A DNA stretch of 64,000 nucleotides from Amycolatopsis acidiphila (lineage in GTDB: Bacteria; Actinomycetota; Actinomycetes; Mycobacteriales; Pseudonocardiaceae): contig NZ_CP090063.1 in the NCBI RefSeq assembly GCF_021391495.1, positions 6,944,001 to 7,008,000 of the forward strand. The letters run 5' to 3'. A model generated the notes under the pieces. The model worked only from the letters and a program-made list of their open reading frames with translations. It was not told the DNA's origin and searched no databases. Below are positions 57,345 to 64,000 of this stretch, piece after piece (the first letter of the stretch is position 1; the number at the start of each line of letters is the position of its first letter). The translations under genes were made by a program, and so were the position numbers.

Positions 57345-59133
57345 GTTCGATCGGCGCCCACTCGGGCCCGGTCTCGCCGAGCTTCGGGTCGAGCTTCGCG
57401 AACAACGGGGTCGGCTTCGCCAGCGGACGCCCGACCTCGACCGGCGTGGACTGCCAGCGTGCCTGCTCGGCCGCGTAGTCCCCGGTGAGGATCGGGTTCG
57501 TCCGGCCGGGGATGTCGAGGTCCTCGACGTCGTGCAGCTCGGGCTGGGCCGCCCAGACCCCGGTCCCGCCCAGCGCCTCGTGCACCTTCTGCGCCGAGTG
57601 CGGCAGGAACGGCGTGAGCAGCGTGTTCGCGTCCGAGACCACCTGCAGCGCGGTGTGCAGCACCGCGTCCCGGCGCTCCGGGTCGTCCTTGAGCTTCCAC
57701 GGCTCCTGGTCCGACAGGTACCGGTTCGCGGCCGTCACGACGCGCATGGCCTCGCCTGCGGCCAGCTTGAACCGCGAGCGCTGCAGGTGCCCGCCGACCG
57801 TCTCGAACGCCTTGCGTGAAAGCGCCTTCAGCTCCTCGTCCGCGGGTGCGGGCTTCGCCGGGGCCGGGACGGCGCCGTTGTTCTTGTGCGCCATCGAGAT
57901 CGACCGGTTGACCAGGTTGCCCCACTCGTTGGCGAGCTCGAAGTTGGTCCGCCGGACGAACTCGTCCCAGGTGAAGTCGGTGTCCTGGGTCTCCGGGCCC
58001 GCCACCGAGATGAAGTAGCGCAGCGAGTCCGGGCCGAACTCGCGCAGGAAGTCGTGCACGTAGATGACCGTGCCCCGCGAGGTGGAGAACTTCGAGCCGC
58101 TCATCGTGAGGAACTCGCTGGAGACGATCTCGTCCGGCAGGTTCAGCGTGCCGTACCGGCCGATCTCGCCGCCGCGGTCGCCCGCGCCGTTGTGGCCGAG
58201 CAGCAGCGCCGGCCAGATCTGGGCGTGGAAGGTGATGTTGTCCTTGCCCATGAAGTAGTAGCCCCGCGCGTCGGGGTTCGTCCACCACTCCTGCCACTGG
58301 TCGGGGTTGCCCGTCCGGCGCGCCCACTCGACGCTCGCGGAGAAGTAGCCGATGACCGCGTCGAACCACACGTAGAACCGCTTGAGCGGCTGGTCGTGCC
58401 AGCCGTCCAGCGGGACCTTCACGCCCCAGTCCAGGTCGCGGGTGATCGGCCGGGGCCGCATGTCCTCGACCAGGTTCCTGGTGAACTTCAGGACGTTGGG
58501 CCGCCAGTCGGTGCGGGTCGAGAGCCACTTGCCCAGCGTCTCGGTGAACGCGGGCAGGTCGAGGAACAGGTGCTCGGTCTCGACGAACTTCGGCGTCTCG
58601 CCGTTGATCCGCGACTTGGGGTTGATCAGGTCGGCCGGGTCGAGCTGGTTGCCGCAGTTGTCGCACTGGTCGCCGCGCGCACCGTCGTACCCGCAGATCG
58701 GGCAGGTGCCCTCGATGTAGCGGTCGGGCAGCGTGCGGCCGGTGGACGGGCTGATCGCGCCCGTCGTGGTCTTCGGCACGACGTAGCCGTTGCGGTAGAG
58801 CGCCAGGAAGATCTGCTGGGTGACCTCGGCGTGGTTGCCGGTGGTGGTGCGGGTGAACAGGTCGTAGCTCAGGCCGAGGCCCTGCAGGTCCGAGCCGATC
58901 TGGCGGGTGTACTTGTCCGCCGTCTGCTGCGGGGTCAGCCCCTCCTTGTCCGCCTGCACGGTGATCGGGGTGCCGTGCTCGTCGGTCCCGGACACCATGA
59001 GCACCCGGTTGCCGGCCATTCGCTGGTAGCGCGAGAAGACGTCCGAGGGGACGCCGAAGCCGGACACGTGGCCGATGTGGCGGGGCCCGTTGGCATAGGG
59101 CCAGGCCACCGCCGTCAACACATTGGTGCTCAT
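57328..59133 (-). CDS. metG: Methionyl-tRNA synthetase
   Basis: A 601-aa class I synthetase that charges tRNA-Met. The HIGH motif is in [19 protein letters not shown], the KMSKS-equivalent in [12 protein letters not shown], and a zinc knuckle in [18 protein letters not shown]. The C-terminal tRNA-binding (EMAP-like) domain of some homologues is absent, as in the mycobacterial enzyme. ATG at 59133. It heads metG-tatD and is divergent from the padR gene. Confidence 0.96.
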   Translation of the reverse strand: MSTNVLTAVAWPYANGPRHIGHVSGFGVPSDVFSRYQRMAGNRVLMVSGTDEHGTPITVQADKEGLTPQQTADKYTRQIGSDLQGLGLSYDLFTRTTTGNHAEVTQQIFLALYRNGYVVPKTTTGAISPSTGRTLPDRYIEGTCPICGYDGARGDQCDNCGNQLDPADLINPKSRINGETPKFVETEHLFLDLPAFTETLGKWLSTRTDWRPNVLKFTRNLVEDMRPRPITRDLDWGVKVPLDGWHDQPLKRFYVWFDAVIGYFSASVEWARRTGNPDQWQEWWTNPDARGYYFMGKDNITFHAQIWPALLLGHNGAGDRGGEIGRYGTLNLPDEIVSSEFLTMSGSKFSTSRGTVIYVHDFLREFGPDSLRYFISVAGPETQDTDFTWDEFVRRTNFELANEWGNLVNRSISMAHKNNGAVPAPAKPAPADEELKALSRKAFETVGGHLQRSRFKLAAGEAMRVVTAANRYLSDQEPWKLKDDPERRDAVLHTALQVVSDANTLLTPFLPHSAQKVHEALGGTGVWAAQPELHDVEDLDIPGRTNPILTGDYAAEQARWQSTPVEVGRPLAKPTPLFAKLDPKLGETGPEWAPIERDEAE

Positions 59134-59181
59134 GCTTTATTAGCGTACGGGGGCTGTCAGCTCACTTAATGGGAGGTGCTC

Positions 59182-59817
59182 GTGTCCGCGACCCGGCTGC
59201 TGGTGCTCGGCGTCGTGCGGATGCACGGCAGCGCACACGGCTACCAGGTGCGCCGCGAGCTGCTCAGCTGGTCCGCGGACAAGTGGGCCAACGTCCAGCC
59301 CGGCTCCATCTACCACGCGCTGAAGAAGATGACGACCGAGCAGCTGCTGGAACAGGTCGCGACCGAGGCGGGCAGCGGCCCCGACCGGACCGCCTACCGG
59401 CTCACCGAGGACGGCGAGGCCGAGTTCCAGCTCCTGCTCGCGCGCGCACTGTCCCAGCCGGACCCGGCGAGCCAGGAACGCTCGGCGGCGATCGTGCTGA
59501 TGACCGCGCTGCCCCGCGAGCGGGTGCTCGGGCTGCTCCGGCACCAGCTGGTGCAGCTGGAGGCCGAGCACCGCACGGCCGGGATGCTGGCCGACGAGCG
59601 GACGGCCGGGGAGAAGCCGGCGCACGTCCACGAGCTGTTCCGGCTGTGGCAACTGCACGCCGACGCGAACGTGACGTGGCTGCGCGAGCTGGTCGCGCGA
59701 CTCGAAGCCGGGGAATATCTCATGGCGGACGATTCCGGACAGTCATTCGGCGAACCCCCCGCCCGTCGCCCGACCACCGCCCGTGGTCGAGGCGCTTCGC
59801 GCCACTGTGCTGACTGA
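59182..59817 (+). CDS. PadR-family transcriptional regulator
   Basis: A 211-aa regulator: winged helix in the first 90 residues (LVLGVVRMHGSAHGYQVRRE, GSIYHALKKMTTEQLLEQV) and a C-terminal helical dimerisation domain. GTG at 59182 is chosen because GGGAGG lies five bases upstream. The two ABC exporter genes follow on the same strand, with two repeated operator-like sites in between, so it probably represses the exporter until a drug binds. Its tail (PTTARGRGASRHCAD) looks atypical. Confidence 0.9.
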   Translation: MSATRLLVLGVVRMHGSAHGYQVRRELLSWSADKWANVQPGSIYHALKKMTTEQLLEQVATEAGSGPDRTAYRLTEDGEAEFQLLLARALSQPDPASQERSAAIVLMTALPRERVLGLLRHQLVQLEAEHRTAGMLADERTAGEKPAHVHELFRLWQLHADANVTWLRELVARLEAGEYLMADDSGQSFGEPPARRPTTARGRGASRHCAD

Positions 59818-59886
59818 TCAAGTTTGACTACCGGCTGACACTGGGAGATAGAGTGCCGACTCACGCTAGTCAAATTTGATTACCGG
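59818..59886 (+). promoter_or_regulatory. Two direct-repeat operators upstream of the ABC exporter
   Basis: TCAAGTTTGACTACCGG (59818-59834) and TCAAATTTGATTACCGG (59870-59886) are repeats 52 bases apart, about five helical turns. Each begins with a TCAA-NTTTGA palindrome. They start right after the padR stop and end 11 bases before the ATPase gene, so PadR binding to both is likely. Confidence 0.75.
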
Positions 59887-59897
59887 AAGGGGAGGCC

Positions 59898-60887
59898 ATG
59901 ATCAGGGCACGCGGTCTCGCGCGCAGCTTCACCGCGCGCGGCCGCACGGTCGAGGCCGTCAAAGGCGTCGACATCGACGTCGCCGAGGGGGAGCTCGTCG
60001 GTTTCCTCGGCCCGAACGGGGCCGGGAAGACGACCACGCTGCGGATGCTGACCACGCTGCTGCGCCCGACCGCGGGCGAGGCCACGGTCGGGGGCTGTGA
60101 CCTGCGGACGGACCCGCTGGGGGTGCGGCGGCGGATCGGGTACGTCGCCCAGGGCGGCGGGACCGCCCCCGAGTGCAAGGTGCTCGAGGAGATCGAGCTG
60201 CAGGGCCGGCTGTACGGCCTCTCGAAGACCGACGCGCACCGGCGCGGCGCCGAGCTGACCGAGCAGCTCGACCTGTCGGGTCTGGATCAGCGGTTGACGA
60301 AGACGCTCTCCGGCGGGCAGCGGCGGCGGCTGGACATCGCGCTGAGCCTCATCCACGACCCGAAGCTGATCTTCTTCGACGAGCCGACCACCGGCCTGGA
60401 CCCGCAGAGCCGGGCGAACCTGTGGGAGCACACCCGGCGGCTGCGCAGCGAGCACGGCGCGACGCTGTTCCTCACCACGCACTACCTGGACGAGGCCGAC
60501 TCGCTGTGCGACCGGATCCTGGTGATCGACAACGGCGAGATCGTCGCCGAGGGCACCCCGGACTCGCTGAAGTCGCGGGTGTCGGGCGACGGTGTCACGG
60601 TCGGCGTGGCGGAGGACTCGGTTTCCGCCGCGGCGGAGGTCGCCGGCCGCCTGCCGGGTGCGCACGAGGTGACCACTGTGGACGGTGCCGTGACGTTCCG
60701 GGTGCCGCGCGGGGACACCGCGATGCCGGACCTGCTGCGCGCGCTGGACGCGGCGGGTATCGCGATGACCTCGATCCAGGTCCAGCGCCCGACCCTGGAC
60801 GACGTGTTCCTGACCCTGACCGGGCGCAGCCTGCGAGACGCGGAGCAGGGTCCGCCGGCGCCGAAGGAGGCCGTCCATGTTGCGTGA
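59898..60887 (+). CDS. DrrA-type ABC exporter ATP-binding protein
   Basis: A 329-aa ATPase of the daunorubicin-resistance (DrrA) group. Walker A GPNGAGKTTTLRMLTTLL, signature TLSGGQRRRLDIALSLIHD and Walker B IFFDEPTTGLDP are all intact; the C-terminal DUF4162-like region (about 230-310) is typical. ATG at 59898 follows GGAAGGGGAGG. It overlaps the permease gene by 11 bases and forms with it an exporter controlled by the upstream PadR gene. Confidence 0.93.
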   Translation: MIRARGLARSFTARGRTVEAVKGVDIDVAEGELVGFLGPNGAGKTTTLRMLTTLLRPTAGEATVGGCDLRTDPLGVRRRIGYVAQGGGTAPECKVLEEIELQGRLYGLSKTDAHRRGAELTEQLDLSGLDQRLTKTLSGGQRRRLDIALSLIHDPKLIFFDEPTTGLDPQSRANLWEHTRRLRSEHGATLFLTTHYLDEADSLCDRILVIDNGEIVAEGTPDSLKSRVSGDGVTVGVAEDSVSAAAEVAGRLPGAHEVTTVDGAVTFRVPRGDTAMPDLLRALDAAGIAMTSIQVQRPTLDDVFLTLTGRSLRDAEQGPPAPKEAVHVA

Positions 60888-61644
60888 GACGTGGTTGATC
60901 TTCCGGCGGGACATGATGCTGTCGTTGCGCAATCCCGCGTGGATCATGATCGGGATCATGCAGCCGGTGCTGTACCTCGTGCTGTTCGGTCCGCTGATGG
61001 AGAAGGTCGTCAACAACACGCCGGGCTTCCCGCCGGGCAGCAGCTGGACGATCCTGACGCCCGCGCTGATCATCCAGCTGGCGCTGTTCAGCTCGTCGTT
61101 CGCCGGGTTCTCGATCCTGACGGAGTACCGAAGCGGGGTCCTGGAGCGGTTGCGGGTGACGCCCGCGAGCCGGGTCGCGCTGCTGATGGGGAAGGTGCTG
61201 AACAACGCGGTGCAGGCCGTGGTGCAGGCGGTGCTCATCACCGTGCTGGCGTACCTGGTGTTCGGCCTGGACGCACCGTTCGGCGGGGTGCTGCTGAGCC
61301 TGGTGATCGTCGCGTTGACGGCGGTGACACTGGCGTCGGCGTCGTACGCGGTGGCGCTGACGATCAAGAGTGAGCAGGCTTTCCCGGCGTTGCTGAACGC
61401 GGTACTGATGCCGGTGCTCCTGTTGTCGGGGATCCTGCTGCCGATCACGAGCATCCTGGCGCCGAACTGGCTGTACGTGATCTCGCGGATCAACCCGTTC
61501 ACCCACGTCGTGGACGCCGAACGAGCCACTTTCCGCGGCGATTTCACGTTCGGCGCGCTGTATGTCGGCGGGATCGTGCTCCTCGTGATGGCGTTGCTCG
61601 CCGTGTGGTGGGGCGCGCGGACCTTCCAGCGGGAGAACGCTTAG
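60877..61644 (+). CDS. DrrB-type ABC-2 exporter permease
   Basis: A 255-aa membrane protein with six helices (for example MIGIMQPVLYLVLFGPLM and ALLNAVLMPVLLLSGILLP) and the ABC-2 signature between helices 5 and 6 (YVISRINPFTHVVDAERA). It forms the export channel with the preceding ATPase. Its stop TAG is in a TTAG that borders the second copy of the 90-bp repeat. The drug or lipid exported is unknown. Confidence 0.93.
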   Translation: MLRETWLIFRRDMMLSLRNPAWIMIGIMQPVLYLVLFGPLMEKVVNNTPGFPPGSSWTILTPALIIQLALFSSSFAGFSILTEYRSGVLERLRVTPASRVALLMGKVLNNAVQAVVQAVLITVLAYLVFGLDAPFGGVLLSLVIVALTAVTLASASYAVALTIKSEQAFPALLNAVLMPVLLLSGILLPITSILAPNWLYVISRINPFTHVVDAERATFRGDFTFGALYVGGIVLLVMALLAVWWGARTFQRENA

Positions 61645-61732
61645 AGACTGTTTCAGAAGTGGCTTGCGGGCCGGTGCGGGTAGCGGAACCTGAGGCGGCC
61701 CCTCGCTGTGGGATCGCCTCCTCATGACCGCC
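61640..61732 (-). repeat. Copy B of the ~90-bp dispersed repeat
   Basis: Inverted relative to copy A at 24552-24641 and identical over nearly its whole length (two extra bases AC and a changed end). It starts with TTAG, which supplies the stop of the ABC permease, directly followed by AGACTGTTTCAGAAG. No gene is seen in 61645-61880 apart from this repeat. Confidence 0.75.
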
Positions 61733-61880
61733 AGGCCAAGCCACCCAATTCCATGAAGTGGATCCCCCCGTGCGCTCGCTGTGACGCTTCCGCTTTCCCC
61801 TGGGTGAGTCAATCCCGCATCCGGGCCTTTTCGCACTTAGAGTGGCTGGACAGGGTCACGGGGAGTGCGAAGGTGGAGGT

Positions 61881-62495
61881 TTGACAGAGGGCGAAACGGC
61901 GCGTGGGATCAACCTGTCGCTGCATGCGACCGTGGCCGACTGGGGCACGGTCCGGTCCGCTGCTGTCGTTTTCGCCTCGATCACCGTCACCGAGAACGTC
62001 AACTGGAGCGACGCCGGTGCCCAGCGTCAGATCGCTGCCGCGCAGGAGGCCGGGGTGCGCGCCGGGATCCGGCACTACGCCCGCCCCGGCGCCCCGCAGG
62101 ACCAGGCCGAGCACTGCGTCCGCCTGGGCAAGCAGCTCGGCGTGTTCGGCCCCGGCTCGCTCGCGCCCGCGCTCGAGGTGGACGCCGTGGGCGTGGACGA
62201 CCGGTTCATCAAGGCCTGGATCAAGGGCGTCCGCCACGCCGCGGGCATCCGGCGCGTGCTCGTCTACGCCCGCTACGACACCTGGCTGCACCACCTGCGG
62301 CCGGACAAGTGGGCCGACTCCGACGTGGTGCTGTGGGTGCGCCGGCACAACGGCATCCCGGGCAGACCCGGCTGGTTCCACCCGCGGCTGGGCCTGCACC
62401 AGCACCGCGCCGCCCCGATCGCGCCCGGGCTGAACGGCCCGATCGGCCTCGACGCGATCGTCTACCCGTTCACGATGACGGACGTCCTGCTGTAG
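61881..62495 (+). CDS. Glycoside hydrolase family 25-like protein
   Basis: A 204-aa TIM-barrel protein resembling GH25 lysozymes: RGINLSLHATVADWGTVRSA, VFASITVTENVNWSDAGAQR and GVRAGIRHYARPGAPQDQAE. In typical GH25 enzymes a D-x-E pair is catalytic; here LAPALEVDAVGVDD occupies that place, so activity is plausible but not certain. No signal peptide is present, which is unusual for a wall hydrolase. TTG at 61881 is chosen from family similarity (GAAGG seven bases upstream); a GTG at 61842 is possible. Confidence 0.7.
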   Translation: MTEGETARGINLSLHATVADWGTVRSAAVVFASITVTENVNWSDAGAQRQIAAAQEAGVRAGIRHYARPGAPQDQAEHCVRLGKQLGVFGPGSLAPALEVDAVGVDDRFIKAWIKGVRHAAGIRRVLVYARYDTWLHHLRPDKWADSDVVLWVRRHNGIPGRPGWFHPRLGLHQHRAAPIAPGLNGPIGLDAIVYPFTMTDVLL

Positions 62496-62505
62496 CCGAC
62501 CGCGC

Positions 62506-63489
62506 TCACCCGGCGGCGAGCCGCGACCGCATGAGGAACACGTTGTACGGGCCCCACTGCGACATCAGGTAGTAGATGTCAGGGCCGTCAAGGGCCCACG
62601 GGTGGAGATAGCCGCCGTACAGGCCGGGGTACTGCGCCCCGGGGACGGCCACCTCGCCCGGGGACCACGGGCCTTCGAGGCGGTCGGCGGTGTGCAGCAG
62701 GATCGCGCCGCCGGGGTCGTCGAGGTGCATCGCGAGCCACTGTCCCAAGTGGACGTCGTAGGCGACGGAGAGCTCGCCGACCGGGCCGGGCAGCACCGGT
62801 ACGGCGGCGGACTCGTCGCGCGTCCAGCCGGTGCCGGTGAAGTACTCGTAGGCCTGGGCGTTCAGGATTTCGGGCACCGCCGCGCGGGCGAGGTAGGCGT
62901 CGCCGTGGCGGCCGTTGGTGGTGCCGAAGAGGTACAGGTGGTCCCCGTGGCGGGCGAATGCGCCCATCTGGAACGGGTCGTCGCGGCGGCTCTTCCGGTT
63001 GCGCCAGCGGGCGTCGGACGGCTTTTCCCAGGTGACGCCGCCATCCGCGGAGTAGGCGATGCCGCCGTAGTTGGTGTGCCAGTAGCCGGGCGGCCCCCAC
63101 TCGCGGACGGACATGTACTGCACGTACTGGACGCCGTCGATCGCGATGCCCGTGTTCGGGATGACGGTGACCTCGCCGCGTCGCTTGTCGCGCGGGATGA
63201 CCTGGGCGGCCGTGCCGTCGGGGCGGGGGATGAAGCCGTCGAGCAGCAGGCCCTGGGAGAGGTCCGTCGTCCGGGAGAACCCGAGGACGTTGCACCGCCA
63301 GTCCGCGCTGTTCGGGCCGCCGCCGTCGCCGCCCCATCCCTCGCCGAAGGTGTCCCCGAACAGCACGAACACCCGCCCGTCGCCGCCGTCCCACAGGATC
63401 CCGAGATCGGTCCCGTGCACGGCGAACCGCCGGTCGGTGTACCCGGGCCCGGTCACCTTCGCGACGAGCTCCGTCCCCTCGACTCGCAT
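62506..63489 (-). CDS. DUF4185 domain protein, beta-propeller-like
   Basis: A 327-aa protein: FVLFGDTFGEGWGGDGGGPN, WHTNYGGIAYSADGGVTWEK and LFGTTNGRHGDAYLARAAVP are typical of DUF4185, a group of carbohydrate-related beta-propeller proteins without proven activity. No signal peptide is seen with ATG at 63489. A GTG at 63531 would add 14 residues. It is convergent with the GH25-like gene, with ten bases between their ends. Confidence 0.8.
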   Translation of the reverse strand: MRVEGTELVAKVTGPGYTDRRFAVHGTDLGILWDGGDGRVFVLFGDTFGEGWGGDGGGPNSADWRCNVLGFSRTTDLSQGLLLDGFIPRPDGTAAQVIPRDKRRGEVTVIPNTGIAIDGVQYVQYMSVREWGPPGYWHTNYGGIAYSADGGVTWEKPSDARWRNRKSRRDDPFQMGAFARHGDHLYLFGTTNGRHGDAYLARAAVPEILNAQAYEYFTGTGWTRDESAAVPVLPGPVGELSVAYDVHLGQWLAMHLDDPGGAILLHTADRLEGPWSPGEVAVPGAQYPGLYGGYLHPWALDGPDIYYLMSQWGPYNVFLMRSRLAAG

Positions 63490-63615
63490 GCCTCCCACGT
63501 TAGGCGATGCAGATTTTGTGACGCGGGTCACGCGAACGCGATAAGATCAGCGTTTCTGTCGTCGCCAGCAGGGAGGATGGAGCAAGACAAGAGCCGAGGT
63601 GCGACCGGAGGCGTT

Positions 63616-63804
63616 ATGACGACCATTGTGAAGGTCAGCCGTGCCACGCTGCTCGCTCGCCGTGCCCGAATTCTTCGGCGTCTGGGCACGAACCTCGAAG
63701 AGTTCACCGAGCGCGCGCATGCCTTCGGTCTCGTCGGCGAAGAATGGGACGCTTGGGACCAACTCCAGAACATCGCGTTCCTGCTCGGCGATGACAGGTC
63801 CTGA
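63616..63804 (+). CDS. Small protein, 62 aa
   Basis: ATG at 63616 follows GGAG with appropriate spacing. The product is basic at the N-terminus (VSRATLLARRARILRRL) and acidic with aromatic residues at the C-terminus (GEEWDAWDQLQNIAFLLG). No family is recognised. It overlaps the next gene by 14 bases, which suggests a two-gene unit. Confidence 0.6.
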   Translation: MTTIVKVSRATLLARRARILRRLGTNLEEFTERAHAFGLVGEEWDAWDQLQNIAFLLGDDRS

Positions 63805-64000
63805 CCTCGCGACGGAAGTCCAGCTGTTCACCGCCGAAACGGAGACTTTGCTGCGCGCCTGCTTCTCGCGGGTGAACGAGCCGAGGATCGAGGACAGCGG
63901 TGCTCGTGTCGTCGTCGAGATCAGCGCGGTGGCCTCGGGCAGGACGGGCAGGAGCTCGCCGACCTCGACATCTGTCAGCGGTTCTGCCTCGACAGCACGG
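63791..64000 (+). CDS. Hypothetical protein, partial at the right edge
   Basis: An open frame starts with ATG 63791 inside the end of the 62-aa gene and stays open to the edge (70 codons). The first 50 residues (DLATEVQLFTAETETLLRAC, RIEDSGARVVVEISAVASG) look like a real protein. After about 63945 the frame turns Ser/Thr-rich, while another frame reads GQELADLDICQRFCLDST, so a frameshift or sequence error there is possible. Confidence 0.45.
   Translation, partial: MTGPDLATEVQLFTAETETLLRACFSRVNEPRIEDSGARVVVEISAVASGRTGRSSPTSTSVSGSASTAR

Overview
The window is chromosomal DNA from a high-GC actinobacterium, most likely a member of the Pseudonocardiales close to Amycolatopsis. The evidence is strong G/C bias at third codon positions, many GTG and TTG starts, mycolic-type relatives (a FAAL-like ligase, RpfB), and a gene order that follows a block I know from Mycobacterium tuberculosis (ppx, DUF501, ftsB, eno, lpqU-type transglycosylase, mazG, mfd, TetR, glmU, prs, lipoprotein, rplY, pth, pks16-type ligase, ispE, ksgA, rpfB, tatD, metS). 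The species call is an inference.

Positions 1-7157 are the end of an integrated mobile element whose other end lies outside the window. It is visibly less GC-rich than the rest and uses TTA codons. From left to right it carries: a very large gene on the minus strand, open across the left edge (1-2836, at least 945 codons), with a STAND/NACHT-like P-loop; a divergent 119-aa gene sharing a palindrome-bearing promoter region; three small plasmid- or ICE-like genes; a DNA methylase remnant fused to a small membrane segment; a ribbon-helix-helix-like protein preceded by a long hairpin; and a large serine recombinase. The recombinase reading frame runs into the 3' half of a tRNA gene on the opposite strand, and its stop codon lies in the anticodon loop. 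That tRNA (7114-7190) has a UAA anticodon but a short variable loop.

Positions 7191-33174 hold core and near-core genes: type II NADH dehydrogenase, family 5 UDG, an S10 carboxypeptidase, a subtilase, Ppx/GppA, a lytic transglycosylase, DUF501, FtsB, enolase, the IdeR-box-preceded EfeUOB iron system, MazG, a SurA-like lipoprotein, Mfd, an F420-type oxidoreductase and a PQQ-type dehydrogenase. Positions 33175-37624 are a decayed accessory patch: a broken SDR, a MarR regulator, an IS701-family element sitting exactly in the shared stop codons of two convergent regulators, a TetR regulator and an acyl-CoA desaturase. Positions 37789-50597 return to core genes (tRNA-Gln, a GGDEF protein, glmU-prs, rplY-pth, a DivIVA-like protein, FAAL, ABC-F, ispE).

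Positions 50607-53808 interrupt the ispE-ksgA neighbourhood with a TetR/MFS pair (the transporter is frameshifted) and a SAM riboswitch upstream of an orphan, motif-degenerate MetN-like ATPase. Positions 53923-64000 carry ksgA, rpfB, tatD, metG, a PadR-controlled DrrAB-type ABC exporter, a GH25-like protein, a DUF4185 protein and two small genes at the right edge.

The frameshifted genes (methyltransferase, MmyB-type regulator, SDR, MFS transporter, and the tail of one LLM oxidoreductase) are all dispensable ones, while every core gene is intact. That pattern favours real decay over sequencing error. Two nearly identical ~90-bp sequences in opposite orientation (24552-24641 and 61640-61732) both abut YTAR motifs that form stop codons.
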